This document shows, piece by piece, positions 46,901 to 56,600 of a stretch of 64,000 nucleotides of DNA (the stretch's first letter is position 1; every line of letters starts with the position of its first letter). The position numbers were made by a program, and so were the translations under genes. Below the pieces are notes generated by a model, which saw only the letters and a list, made by a program, of their open reading frames with translations, was not told the DNA's origin and searched no databases. This DNA is from Chrysoperla carnea (Eukaryota > Arthropoda > Insecta > Neuroptera > Chrysopidae): NCBI RefSeq assembly GCF_905475395.1, contig NC_058342.1:14976640-15040639 (forward strand), read 5' to 3'.

Positions 46901-49900
46901 TATTACACTGTCTTTTTTTATAAATTAAGTTTTGTACGAATGTAATTTGCGTGCGAATATCACATAACGTAAGCATTTAGTTGATAGAAACGGACCGTGT
47001 ACTCACGGCAAAACCACACTATGTATATTGTGTTGAAGTTGTAGGTTGATACGATGCATAAAATTTTGTTTTATAGTTTTTTTGCAGTAATTTTGCATTT
47101 AGGTCACTCCTTCACACTATGATAAAATACATCCTCTGTTTAAGTAGTGTTTTATTAGATGTATTTTTTATTATTTGGTTATATATGAGCAGGATGATTA
47201 TCTCGTAAATAAGGCCTCTGATCCAAATTTGGTAAAGAAAATTTTCTTATTTTTTCTCTCAGCTTATTCAGGAAGCGAAAGTTCTGCAGGCAATTATAGT
47301 ATAGGCAACACCCTGTATAATGAATTTATAACACGTCTCTAACCTTCTTAATGGACCTTCGATATAGGACATAATTCAATATTTTTGTATGAAAGACACT
47401 TTAAAATTCTTACCAGTTGAATATTCAATGGTGCAGTCAGCGGTATAATTTTGTGAGATGTCTAATTGAGGTAACTCAATATCTGGATTTACAACCAGTG
47501 GATCAGTTAGATTCCATAGAAATACCAAATCATGATTTGTATGAGATACTGAAAAAAAAACTTGTTTTGATTAATATTCACAAACATTTTCTTATTGGAA
47601 TTAGTCCAAGCTCATCCCATCGCACAGTGGTTCCGTCATAGGGCAAAAAAGCAATAATCGACATAGAAAATTTGTAATTTTAACACCTAGAAAGTTCAAA
47701 CTTCATGTAAATATAATTAAAAATGCTTCACTAATTATTTTCACTACAACATGGAAAGTGCAAACATACACAGAACCAAAATATTAAAGGAAAATTTTGT
47801 TAACTCAAAATTTCAAACAGCTGTATCTCTGCGAAAAATTATCGAATTTGGAACAATTATCGCTCGTTTGAAAGCTCGTATTTTCTAGTTTTGGAATCTA
47901 CTGTTCAAAATAAATAATATTAACTTTGATGGTTGTGTCAGTAGCTGAAAAGTATTTTACAACAAATTTAAGGTCACTCGGAAGCTTGTTTATTTTTTGA
48001 AAATGGGCTATAAAAAGTTCTCATGCGAGCTTTTTAGACCAAGGTATTTTTGCTTTCTAAGTCAAATTGACACTTCTGGATTAAAAATCCTGTATCATCT
48101 GAAATAATCATAGTAGTGACATGTTTCTGATATCATTCGAAAACTGATACTGCTTTCTTGTAAGTCCTTGTATATTGTATTGTAAAAAATTTAGCACTTT
48201 CTCAATTTTTTAAAACAAGTCAAAAAGCAGAATTTTTCCATATTTTAACAATGTATTAAAAATACGCAAAGTTAGTAAAAACAATACACGCTAGATTAAA
48301 CATTTTCATAAAAACTAATTGCTTCCAAAAAGCTCGTACGTTAACTTTTTATAGCTCATTTTCAAGAAAAATAAACAAACTTTCGAGTGGTCTAAATAAA
48401 ATTGTTGAAAAATAATCTTTTAAAATTTTTTGTAAGCTTTTAAATTTTTCTTTTCAACCTTCCTTACAAAGCGGCAAGGGGTGATAAATATTGTTGAGCA
48501 ATAGATTCCAAAACTAGAAAGTATAAGTTTTTTAATAAGCATGATAAAAATTTAGACGCCTTTTTTTTACAAAATGGGGGCCAGGTGAATAAACGCCTAA
48601 AATATGGAAAAAAACTGTTTTTGCCATGTTTTTAAAACGAAAACAGTTTCGGTTTTCGAATAATATCAGAAAAATTTCAGTGCGATGATTATTACAGATG
48701 ATACAAGATTTTAAATCCAGAAGGGCCAATTTTGCTTGGAAAGTGAATATCTTAGCCCAAAAAGCTCATACCGAAAATTTTTAGCTCGTTCTCAAGAAAG
48801 ATAAACAAGCTTTCGAATGGTCCTAAAAAATTAGTTATAAACCAAATTTGTAAAATTTTGGTACGTTAAAGAAATTTCTAAACTTAATATAAAATTTAGT
48901 GATAACATTTCTAACCTTTTTCTCCCTCCGTGCACAGCGGCAAGGGATGATAAAAATTGTTAAGCAATAGATTCCAAAACTAGAAAATACAGTTGTTCCC
49001 AAACGAGCTATAGTTGTTCCAAATTCGATGATTTTTCGCAGTGATACAGCTGTTTGAAATTTTGTGTTAAAAAATTTTCCATTAATATTTTGGTTCTGCA
49101 TATATAATAGCCGTAGTAACAAAAAAAATTTTAAGAAAAAGTTTCAAACAAGCATTTTATACTTTTATCCCATCTTTACATGGGCGAGGACTGTGCAATA
49201 GGAATAAGAGTTTGGTAAGATTATACACTGCAATTCAACAGTTCGATAGCTCAAATGGTAAATAAAGTGCTGGTCTAGAAAGCCAGAGATTGTATTTTCG
49301 ATCCCCATTTGAATGTGTTTATCTTCATACAATCATTGAGGTCAAAAATGTGAATTTTCAAAATTTTTCTACTTACAACTTTCAATCATCATTGAACAAA
49401 TTTGAGTATCATGTGGATACGATTCAAACTTCATGGCGCATGATAAAACCAATGTTAGCCTAAAAAAATGCAATTATCTATTAAATTTAGTATACTGGCA
49501 GGAGATGATAAAATTAAAGCTCTAGTCCATTGAAATATTACATTTTTTTGGTCTTAGACCGAGGTAGAATGTTGACTAGCTTCGCCTCTATCGAGGTAAA
49601 ATTTTTACTAACTTTGACTTATTTAGCATGAATGTGCATAATATGGCGTAACATGGTTAGAAAATAAATGTCTTTAAATAGAAATGTCTTCTAGCAAAAA
49701 TCGTTAGAGAATAAATGTCTTTGAAACACGAAATAGAGGCTGCTTAGTCTCTAAATTTTAATGACTTCTTTGAATGAAACAGTAAATAAAAAAAAATTTG
49801 GCCTAAAAAAGTAAAAAAATTTGGAAAACGGTTGACCCTGCAGGTCATCCCTGTAACTTAACCCGCTAAGTATTGACTCATAACGTGTAAAAAATTTTTT

Positions 49901-52900
49901 ATGGCATTATTGCTAAAAAAATCATTTTTATCGTTTTTTTTCGACAACAAACAAACCGATTATGGCGATCGATGTAGTTATTACACGTTGAGAGCCGATT
50001 AGTTTTTGAAATCGATCGGTAGTTCTCTGAGCTCAAAAATGAAGATGTTCGATGCTTTTGAGCTTCTAGCTCAAAAATTTCATAGACGTTTGATAAAACA
50101 CTATTTTTTTAATTTTCAAATCGCGATAATTTTAGAATGAATAAACCGATTTTCACGCGGTTGGTGACATTCGACGCAGTTTTTGAAGCTTCATGAAGAA
50201 TCTTTAAGTTTCAATTGATAGAACAAAAAATTTTGAGGTTATTCCGAAAAAACGATTTTGGCAAAACGGGGTGAAAACAATAACTTCCCTATTTTCTTAG
50301 CGGGAAGTTAAAAAAGTTATGAAAATTTGAATTCCCGTGATGTTTTAAGAACTGAATTAAGAGGTTCTTTAAAATGCTTCTACAATTTCCAATACAAAAT
50401 CCATTATAACGGAATTATACCTTTTCAATTCCTTTAAATTTATTATTATTTGGGAGGAGGGGGGTCCGCTTTGTCCGAGGCGAGATTTTTGGGACAATTC
50501 ACCTCGCCTTGCCTCGGTTAGTAACGAGGATTAAAACTTTGAGCCTCTCTTCGCTTCGCCTCATTCCTCGTAACCGAGGCGAGGCTAGGCTACCTCGTAG
50601 CCTTCGTGAAACCCTACACAGGACGCTATTTTATTTTTTGGCTGTCAAGAGGGCGTTAGTGATAAGTTAAATTCGCATCACTGTAAAACAATATTACTCT
50701 ATAAATCGAGTTAATGCGGTCAAAATGCACTCTCACCCCTCTAAGTTGACCTTCTATACAGTGCATGAAACTAAATTTTTGGGGGAAATATGACTACAAA
50801 AAATGCATTTCTCTAATTGTGTCCATAATGCATACCTGGATATTCTACAAATAATTTTTTTTTAGACACTTACTTAGACATATATAATAATGTTTTATCA
50901 TGATACAGCCAAAGATAATGATTTGGAATGCTCATTTCATGAAACGTAACTTTTTTCGCATTTTTAAAAAAACAATCAGGTCTCCATATGCTATGCAACC
51001 ATTCTACGTCCAATATACGATATTCTTCACTCATATTTTCCGGTAATCGTAATCGTGGATCTCTCCAACTTTGAGCCAAAAATATGTCGGTTACATAAGT
51101 CTATATTCAGAAACAGAAAATGCATACATTAAAATTATTTTTGAGAAATCAAAAATTATTTTGAATAAGCAAAAATTGCTAACAAAACGGTAAATAGACA
51201 AGAAATCACGGATATGACAGTATGAGGTAGATCGACACATTTTCGCGTTTTTCTTCGCTTTAATCATCTCTTTTGCTTAAAAAGCGTTAAATAACGTTTT
51301 TTAAGGTCTTCTAAATAAAAGGAGTGGCCAAAAAATCCACTTGCTCTATAAAAAATAGGGTATGATCAAGAAAATTGGGGTAGTAGGACCAAGTACCGCG
51401 TTATAACCTTTGTTATACCATGTATACATGTAATCTATATCAAGGTAAACTAAGTTTGGTTCCAAGTTTGTAACGCTTAAAAATATTGATCCTACCAACA
51501 AAATTTGGATATAGGTGTTCATAATCACTTAATTAGTTAATTTTCGGTTGTCTGCCTGCCCGTCTATCTGTCAACACGATGACTCAAAAACGAAGGACAT
51601 CAAGCTGAGGCTTAGTTCGTTGATGAGCAGCATAGGTCAATTGGGTGTTGGATCCGTACGACCAATCTTGTAAACCGTTTGAGATAGAACAAAAGTTTAA
51701 ATACGAAAAATGTTTTTTAAAATAATTAAATAAATTTTGTTTGTTTGAAACATTTTTTCGTAAACGTCACTGTTTACCTGTGAGTGAGCCAAATAGGACA
51801 AAACTTTGGTGCCCATTTTCTCCAAAATTAAAATAAATAAAAGATAGGGAGTTGAAAATTTGCAGGTAGTGGTTCTTTAAATATTCTCGAAAAACGAAAA
51901 AAATTCTAGAAATACTTTCGAAAACTTTCGAAATTTTTGAAAAACAAATAAATGACAGGCAAAACGCCGCCATAATTGAGTAATTTTTTTAAACTCTTCT
52001 AATTGATAAAAAAAATAATGCAAGCACTGATATTCAACACTGTCTATACATGGTATTTCAACAGTTAACTCAGCCAATTGTTTTTTTTCTTCACTTTCGT
52101 AATTTCAATAGCTGTCAATATTTTAATCCAAAATTTTGCAAGCAAAACGAGAAATATGAAAATTTACATTTGTTTGCAAAAGTTTGTTACAAACATTCCC
52201 CTCTGAAAATTCGTCGGCGAATCAAAATACTAAGTAAAAGCTTAGGTGTTGCACTAAGGGGTCAGATATAAATAATCGATTTCTTAATGTATAATACCAT
52301 TTTTAAATCATTTTGAAAGATTAAAAAAATAGTAATATGATATATGAATTATATGAACAAAAATCCCAATTTTATATTACAAAATGTTAACAAAATATGT
52401 AGTAGAATTACATGGATTATCTTGCTTATCACTAAAGGGACATTCATACCGAAATTCACAGTTGAAAAGTGTATAAAAGTAGGGTTAGAAAGGAAAAACA
52501 AGTGTCTAGCGAGATTTAAAAAAATGCAATCATGCAGGAACAGTAAGACACGGTAAGAAACGCATGGCGTTTACTACAATGGTGGCAAAGACAGATTAAA
52601 GCCTTTTATTTAAATAATTTTTAAAAGATACATAGGTAAAATTTGAACATTTAACCGGAAATAATCGAACAAGTGTTGTACAAATTTTAAAAAAAAGGTT
52701 TAGAATAAAATTGATAAAAGTAACTAATATAGAATAAATAAATAAATGGGACTACACATTTAAAGTGAACACTTTAAAATAAAGTAATATTAAAACAGCA
52801 AATTAAAGCGAAAAAACAGAACATAGTAAGTGTTATAAATCACAGTTTTTATATCACAATAGATTCACAATATTCACTATCACAGAACTTCACACTGTTG

Positions 52901-54396
52901 TGTGGCGGGGGGGGGGGTGGATCAGATGTTCGGGCCATCGAGTACCTTTGTGCTTGGTCACGGGGGCTGATTATGGTACTGCCTCTGTCTGGTTAGGTGT
53001 TCGATGTAGATGTCGCGCGACCAGCGGATCGAGTCCGACACCATCAACCGAGCCATGGTCTGCGTATATTTCAGTGCTATTCCCAAAGACTTCGTAATCC
53101 CATAGTTATTAGCTAGCCAGGACCCGAGCGAACCAACGAAAAGTGCATCCAATGTCACCTTTGTCTCTGTCACCTTTCGTGGTTAAGTTCAGCAGCAAGT
53201 TGGTTATATTTTTCGAGCTTTTGCTGCCAAGCAATCTCTAGAGCATCAGGAGTATCCTCAAATGAAATGCAAATGCCGATGATCTTTACTTCCTAGATTC
53301 ATCCAGAACCACCAGGTCAGGACAAAGAGTGCTCCGTACATCGGGTACTTGTCTATTGATGTTTAAGACAGCACCTGGAGGAAACGCGATCCACGAGCAA
53401 GACGGTCTTGAATGGCGTTATACCACCGTTGCCACACCGCTGAATGGATGGTACAATGATTCAGTACGTGTGGTAATGTCTCATTGACATAACCACTCTC
53501 ATTGACATAACCACTACCTATGTACCTATGTTAGCTAATATTACAGTATTGAATAGGGCTATCCATCAGAAGTATTGTGGGTACCGCTAAGCAGTATGGG
53601 CCTGACGCCCATAATGCATTGAAGCGTCCGCCATGACTATTGCTAATGTTACTATTCCCTCAATACAGTACACAGTATGGCGTTCACAACGTTACTGACA
53701 ATGATATACATAAAAAATTTCTTACAATGTAAGTGCTACCGGAAATATCCAATATTAAATTAATTACTTACATCAAAAAATTAAACAGATATTAAAATTT
53801 ACATTCATATCTACATATTACTCTAGTGGCCGCATAGCTTTAACATAAACACTATTTGCTATAGATATTACTTAGCATTTTGACATCTAAATTTGGATCA
53901 AACACTTTAAAAGTTTACCATTGACTCTTCATTAATTGAATCCAATGATAAAACTGTTACATGAAAATATACAACCGTTGCTTGGCCAGATAATTTCGGT
54001 GCACGATTTTTATCATAGTGTTTCGAACGTAATGGCAATATATCTCGCAACGATAAACTAATTTCTTCACTATGATGTATCGTTTCATTTGGGCTATAAC
54101 ATAAAAAAAAGCACTTATCACTTAAATTTATTTCCAAAAATAAAGTCGTCTCACGATAGTTCGCACTTAAAACTGCATCACCATCTTAAAACTAAAAAAA
54201 ATCGACTTGTGGTTTCCGTTACTTAACCAACTCAAGCAAAATTATTTAAATTTTCACAGTAGGAAAGTGCGAAGTGTCGTGACACATCAAAAAGGGTAAT
54301 TTCGTCATCCACTTACAATAAATTACAGTAGGATTCACAGATATGTCCAAATATTGTCAAAAATATGATCAAAATAATAAATTTATAGCCAAACAT
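40835..54396 (-). CDS. pHCl-1: pHCl-1-like Cys-loop ligand-gated chloride channel (7 exons, complete)
   Basis: Exons in transcript order: 54396-54317, 54093-53919, 51100-50874, 49459-49377, 47548-47414, 44365-43983, 40990-40835. All introns are GT-AG, phases close, and the sum is 1239 nt (412 residues plus stop). Seen in the protein: signal peptide (about 1-20), extracellular ligand-binding domain, Cys-loop Cys168/Cys182 with 13 residues between, a second Cys pair 227/238 typical of glycine/histamine/pH-gated channels, TM1 about 249-273, PAR motif 279-281 before TM2 (anion selectivity), TM3 about 312-333, a short M3-M4 loop, and TM4 about 392-411 with a four-residue-or-shorter tail. Family knowledge: insect pHCl channels are plasma-membrane pentameric chloride channels gated by extracellular pH. 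The M2-M3 region and the FFFPFSFFILN TM4 fit pHCl-1 better than GluCl, HisCl or RDL. Assignment to pHCl-1 rather than a close paralogue is inferred from remembered family motifs, not a search. Confidence 0.88.
41085..41690. repeat. Two related repeat remnants, pHCl-1-like last intron
   Basis: TTTAGGGGCTACGACGCCAC near 41130 and TTTAGGCGCTACGATGCCAC near 41597, each followed by an acacac-rich tract and AAACTTATAACNCCC. They look like two decayed 3' ends of one transposon family. Confidence 0.5.
41777..42660. mobile_element. TIR-like element with GGCGTCGCC termini, carrying a P repeat
   Basis: Left AGCGTCGCCAGCCGATGGCA with AATAGGGGGGCA; right inverts to ATGGGCGTCGCCAAAGGGGT with AGATAGGGGCAG. 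A P repeat (copy 6, 42060-42500) lies inside. Confidence 0.5.
42060..42500 (-). repeat. Dispersed P repeat, copy 6
   Basis: Inverted P modules, including AGTTTAGTAACAAGTTTGTAACGC, broken into recognisable blocks, and TTTGTTTGAACTATTTTTCG. The short frame has lost its ATG but remains open. Confidence 0.7.
43195..43420 (+). pseudogene. Degenerate hAT transposase, C-terminal part, copy 2
   Basis: Reads CNEDAFPNA, stop, QVLRVLAVLPVSIATN, stop, SFSTLRCLKTYFRSTM: the hAT dimerisation block with two stops. In the last intron of the pHCl-1-like gene, antisense to it. Same family as 604-1390. Confidence 0.8.
43983..44365 (-). CDS. pHCl-1: pHCl-1-like exon 6: TM1-TM3 and start of cytoplasmic loop
   Basis: Acceptor TTTCTTCCAG at 44366 and donor TACAAG|GTGAAT. 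It encodes residues 235-361: second Cys of the glycine-receptor-type loop, TM1 with SWISFWI, PAR motif, pore-lining TM2 VTLGVTSLLTLATQN, TM3 with IDVWMSSCSVFVFLSLMEF, and the loop start GPVATKAMKGYSDDD. The open frame continues beyond the acceptor into intron, but that part is unrelated. A LINE reverse-transcriptase fragment lies about 100 bp upstream on the same strand. Confidence 0.96.
44465..45045 (-). pseudogene. Non-LTR retrotransposon reverse-transcriptase fragment in a pHCl-1-like intron
   Basis: The minus strand from about 45045: FDCVDHAILLNKLERYGVRG, then a stop, SSLLFLIYVNDIPSFF, then DIILYADGITVLNKSQH (catalytic box, normally Y-A-D-D, here Y-A-D-G), then TANKLLLNIEKT, then MSNLYFVYVYIWLKCGVLLW and HIVRVIAN. 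Palm and thumb order is that of Jockey/CR1-like reverse transcriptases. Internal stops and the altered active-site Asp make it dead. Same strand as the host gene, ending about 100 bp from exon 6. Confidence 0.8.
45736..46373. mobile_element. TIR element CAAAGTGTCTTTT, copy 2
   Basis: Left CAAAGTGTCTTTTTTAAATT with AACATATGCTTGAAACTCG; right CGAGTTTCAAGCATATGTCA plus ACTTAAAAAAGCATCCTA; TA on both sides. An internal ATG at 46054 opens MVFVEKQTT, paralleling MVFTEKQTN of the 23145 copy, but the frame soon breaks. Confidence 0.65.
46599..47320. repeat. TA-flanked foldback CAGGGTGTT, pHCl-1-like intron 5
   Basis: Left CAGGCTGTTCTATAACTG, right inverts to CAGGGTGTTGCCTATACT. Long arms include ACTACTTAAACAGAGGATGT / CATCCTCTGTTTAAGTAGTG and CATTTAGGTCACTCCTT / AAGGAGTGACCTAAATG. 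TA flanks both sides. Confidence 0.8.
47414..47548 (-). CDS. pHCl-1: pHCl-1-like exon 5: loop C region
   Basis: Acceptor TTTTTTTTTCAG at 47549 and donor AACTG|GTAAGA. It encodes residues 190-233, including DLVFLWNLTDPLVVNP, and ends in the first Cys (227) of the second disulfide loop; its partner Cys238 is in exon 6. Sequons at N201 (N-L-T) and N222 (N-Y-T). Confidence 0.92.
47771..49098. repeat. 1.33-kb foldback CAGAACCAAAATATTAA, pHCl-1-like intron 4
   Basis: Perfect 17-bp ends CAGAACCAAAATATTAA / TTAATATTTTGGTTCTG. Arms continue with TTCAAACAGCTGTATCTCTG / ACAGCTGTTTGAA and TCGTATTTTCTAGTTTTGGA / CCAAAACTAGAAAATAC. Half-related to 28900-29280. Confidence 0.85.
49238..49315 (+). other. tRNA-like sequence (tRNA pseudogene or SINE head)
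   Basis: TAGCTCAAATGGTA resembles the A box and D-arm. CTGGTCTAGAAAGCCAG forms a proper five-pair anticodon stem with loop CTAGAAA (anticodon AGA). TTTTCGATCCCC resembles a B box. The T-stem and acceptor stem do not pair, so it is not a functional tRNA-Ser. It lies about 60 bp 3' of exon 4 within the intron, on the antisense strand. Confidence 0.5.
49377..49459 (-). CDS. pHCl-1: pHCl-1-like exon 4: Cys-loop
   Basis: Acceptor TTTTTTTAG at 49460 and donor AGTT|GTAAGT. It encodes the disulfide Cys-loop from Cys168 to Cys182 with the invariant YPHD tetrapeptide inside it. It is only 83 bp, too short for an ORF call, and was found by completing phase between exons 3 and 5. Confidence 0.93.
49810..50317. 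mobile_element. Deleted copy of the TTCCCGCTAAG element, pHCl-1-like intron 3
   Basis: Matches 4810-5395 (TTGACCCTGCAGGTCATCCC; AGCTTCATGAAGAATCTTTA) and then jumps at CCGAAAAAACG to the right end GATTTTGGCAAAACGGGG...CTTAGCGGGAAGTT, losing about 430 bp of the longer copy. Confidence 0.75.
50455..50630. repeat. GC-rich patch of CCTCG/CGAGG words
   Basis: Contains GTCCGAGGCGAG, CCTCGCCTTGCCTCGGTTAG, TAACGAGG, CTCGTAACCGAGGCGAGG and CCTCGTAGCC. Several short inverted pairs. Strikingly GC-rich against its surroundings. No reading frame of interest. Confidence 0.55.
50874..51100 (-). CDS. pHCl-1: pHCl-1-like exon 3: ligand-binding domain core
   Basis: Acceptor AATATAG at 51101 and donor CTAA|GTAAGT. 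It encodes residues 86-160, with the family hallmarks SWRDPRLRL and IWRPDCFFKNAKK (loop A and pre-loop region), then HEMSIPNHYLWLYHDKTLLYMS. The upstream intron (2.8 kb) holds a dispersed P-family repeat and a LINE fragment. Confidence 0.93.
51395..52100 (-). repeat. Dispersed P repeat, copy 7 (most complete)
   Basis: Complete module series in reverse: TACCATGTATACATG, the short frame (51528 downward; IFLSVTNLEPNLVYLDI), AATTTTCGGTTGTC, TTTCGTAAACGTCACTGTTT, AAAGATAGGGAGTTGAAAAT, then TGTCTATACATGGTATTTCA and the head. Lies in pHCl-1-like intron 2. Confidence 0.8.
52913..53510 (-). pseudogene. Non-LTR retrotransposon C-terminal fragment in a pHCl-1-like intron
   Basis: The minus strand gives, over two frames: NETLPHVLNHCTIHSAVWQR, PDLVVLDESRK, a frameshift, IGICISFEDTPDALEIAWQQ and KLEKYNQLAAELN, then DALFVGSLGSWLANN and ARLMVSDSIRWSRDIYIEHL plus TRQRQYHNQP. 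This is the knuckle plus endonuclease-like C-terminal domain of LINEs that end W-S-R-D-I-Y-x-E-H. Several frameshifts. GC content well above the surroundings. Confidence 0.75.
53520..53918. other. No gene recognised (intron)
   Basis: Intronic sequence between the LINE fragment and exon 2 of the pHCl-1-like gene. Slightly GC-richer near 53560-53700, unassigned. Confidence 0.4.
53919..54093 (-). CDS. pHCl-1: pHCl-1-like exon 2: N-terminal extracellular domain
   Basis: Acceptor TGTTATAG at 54094 and donor ATG|GTAAAC. It encodes residues 28-85, including a YDKNRAPKL segment and the VVYFHVTVLSLDSINEESM strand that precedes the conserved TYVTDIFLAQSW of exon 3. N29 sits in an N-E-T glycosylation sequon. 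Intron 1 is only 223 bp. Confidence 0.88.
54317..54396 (-). CDS. pHCl-1: pHCl-1-like exon 1: signal peptide
   Basis: ATG at 54396 opens a hydrophobic leader, MFGYKFIILIIFLTIFGHIC, followed by ESYCNL. The donor is TTATT|GTAAGT at 54317/54316. Two bases (TT) are carried over and complete a Phe codon with exon 2. Start choice: first Met of an in-frame leader whose phase matches the next exon. No upstream non-coding exon was identified. Confidence 0.75.
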
Positions 54397-54694
54397 TGAT
54401 TTAAGATTTTCACAACGAATTTTTTTAATTTTTTTAATTTTTTTTTATAAAAATTTGTGTTTATTGAATTTATATTGACGATTTCATGATATTTTTTTTC
54501 AAACCCTTCATAAACTGATATTATGAAGTTTATTGCTTTGTCAAGCATAATGCGTGTCTATTTTTAGGGTTTCTCAAACATTTTTTATTATTATTAAAAC
54601 ACAGGGTGCTTAATGCATCTCTTATCGTGTTATAATATACATTCACTACAAAATTTCATCCAGATAATTAAATTACACTAGCCGATTATATGAG

Positions 54695-54740
54695 TCACAG
54701 AAATATGAGTCTACTTTTCACAGAAATATGACTCTACTTT
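54695..54740 (+). repeat. Two direct copies of CACAGAAATATGAGTCTAC
   Basis: CACAGAAATATGAGTCTACT and CACAGAAATATGACTCTACT lie 24 bp apart, each followed by TTTC. Confidence 0.8.
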
Positions 54741-54899
54741 TCGAAAGGTTTGGGGCCGGATAAATCTGAATATGATCTTAAAATTGCTTCAAAAAGTCAC
54801 GTTTACTAGAAATTCAACTCTATTCGAAGTCATGGTCCGCTCAAAATTATGTTTTTACGTGAATTTATTCATAGGCAAAAAACAAACTAAAAAAAAAAG

Positions 54900-55453
54900 G
54901 AAGGTTTCGGTATCTAATTTAAAACCCTAGTAACGTGCAGTCTCAAAAGTGCTAGGGTTGCGTTAATTAACGCTATGTGTACATAAAAAAACGATTTTTT
55001 GCTAATATCTCGGAAACCATCAAATTTATGAAAAATAGTTTCAAACAAAAACTGTCGGAAATTTTTTTCCCTTTAAATAATGTTGCATCAAAAATTTTGA
55101 TATCTTCGGGAAAATCAGGAAAAACGGCCAAATATATATATTTATATGCTAATTAACAATATCTTGAAACTAATTGATTTTATAAAAAAAATTTCAAACG
55201 AAAGTTGTTGGAAAATTTTTTTCCTAAAGATAATGCAGAGTGAACAATTTCGATATCTTTAGTCGTTTTCTATATTCCCATACAGAAGATTTGTAATAGT
55301 AATCAAAAGTCAATTTGAACTTTAATACCTTACCATAAAATTTAAGTGTCAGTAGAGGGGTTCCGGGGAAGCAAAACAATTGATTGACGTTAGTATCGCA
55401 TAAAAAAAAGAATCGACTGTTACTCGGAACGAAATTCGCCGGGTCAGCTAGTA
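54900..55453 (+). mobile_element. Possible Helitron-like 3' region with internal tandem
   Basis: Ends CGCCGGGTCAGCTAG|T like 13756. Contains two imperfect copies of a module (AATATCTCGGAAACCATCAA and AATATCTTGAAACTAATTGA, about 150 bp apart). No coding capacity. 5' boundary not determined. Confidence 0.4.
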
Positions 55454-56594
55454 TGATAATAAATTAAAAAAGGTCTTTTTATTTTGAGATGTTTCAGACT
55501 CTCGAAAATGGGAGAAGGTGCATAAAGGAATTTATTAATAAAAATATCTTAAATCTCGGGTTAGGTTAGTATTTTGATCTTTTTAAAATCTTTATATTAT
55601 AAAATCTTAGTTATCTGACTTACTTTACGATATAAACCCTCTCCACCCCAACGGCGTGGAGAGGTGGTTTAAAGTAAAACGGTCCGCTTTAGGCCATAAA
55701 AACTTTTTTTAGGATAATTTTCTGAAGCTAATGCAAAAAATCGCAAGTCGTTTTCAAAATCGCACCCAGAAACAATTTTTTCGTAAGAAAAAGGTTCGTT
55801 TTTTATATCAATATGCTTACATATAAGAAAAGTGCGATGTCCTTTATTATACCAACAATTTTAATCCTCTCGTTCACAGAATGGGTAAGGATATCCCCCT
55901 AATAAATGCAAATGTGTAAATATTTAATTTGATTACTTATCACTAGCGGCGCCACTTATCTTGTTTCGTCTGTTGTTTTTTTTTCAATATAAATATTCTC
56001 TAATCGCGAAAACAACAGATTAAAATAACCGATATATTTTTATTGAACAAGAATTAATTATCAACAAAAAATATATTTAATAATTAATCAATAAATCAGG
56101 AATAATAACCATTGGATCAAATTATGGAATTATTTAATCTTTAACAGTTTAACCTACATTTAAAATAAATTATCAGGCAGAAAAAAATTATCGATATTAT
56201 GAATAATAAAAACCAATATCCAGTGACGGATTTAAACAGTCGGCAAAAGATAAAAGCAGTTCTCTAGCAGTTCAAATGACTCTTTCCATTCAGTTAGCTT
56301 TGGCGAATTGATCAAGACTTGAGAGAGAGTTGGTAAACCATGGCTCGATTTAAAACCGGCAATCCAAGAATTGGAAAATTAATGTCGGTCCAGCCTCGAT
56401 TCCATAGAGAATATTGGCAGAAAATATATGGATATCATAGGGTCAAAATTTGTGATTATTTTTTGTAAAAGAGTCACCAAATTGGCTCCGATATTTCTAT
56501 TTGGAAGATATCTAAAGTTGTATAAGCGAAATTTAAAGGGACCGCAAGATCCATTTTCGCTTATAGAAGTATTTCACTAAACAAGATTCTACTT
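55454..56594. other. No gene recognised
   Basis: Upstream flank of the pHCl-1-like gene; unassigned, apart from a weak Tigger-like stretch (CGCTTATAGAAGTATTTCAC) near 56559. Confidence 0.4.
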
Positions 56595-56600
56595 TTAGTG

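Noticed and set aside
49238..49315. Functional tRNA-Ser(AGA) gene
   Set aside because: Acceptor and T stems do not form, so it is kept only as a tRNA-like sequence.
50870..51079. Independent small protein starting MAQSW
   Set aside because: The frame is exon 3 of the channel; upstream in-frame TYVTDIFL and a proper acceptor show the apparent start is artificial.
52900..53097. Plus-strand GC-rich open frame after a poly-G run
   Set aside because: Complementary to the LINE C-terminal domain on the minus strand; no domain on the plus strand.
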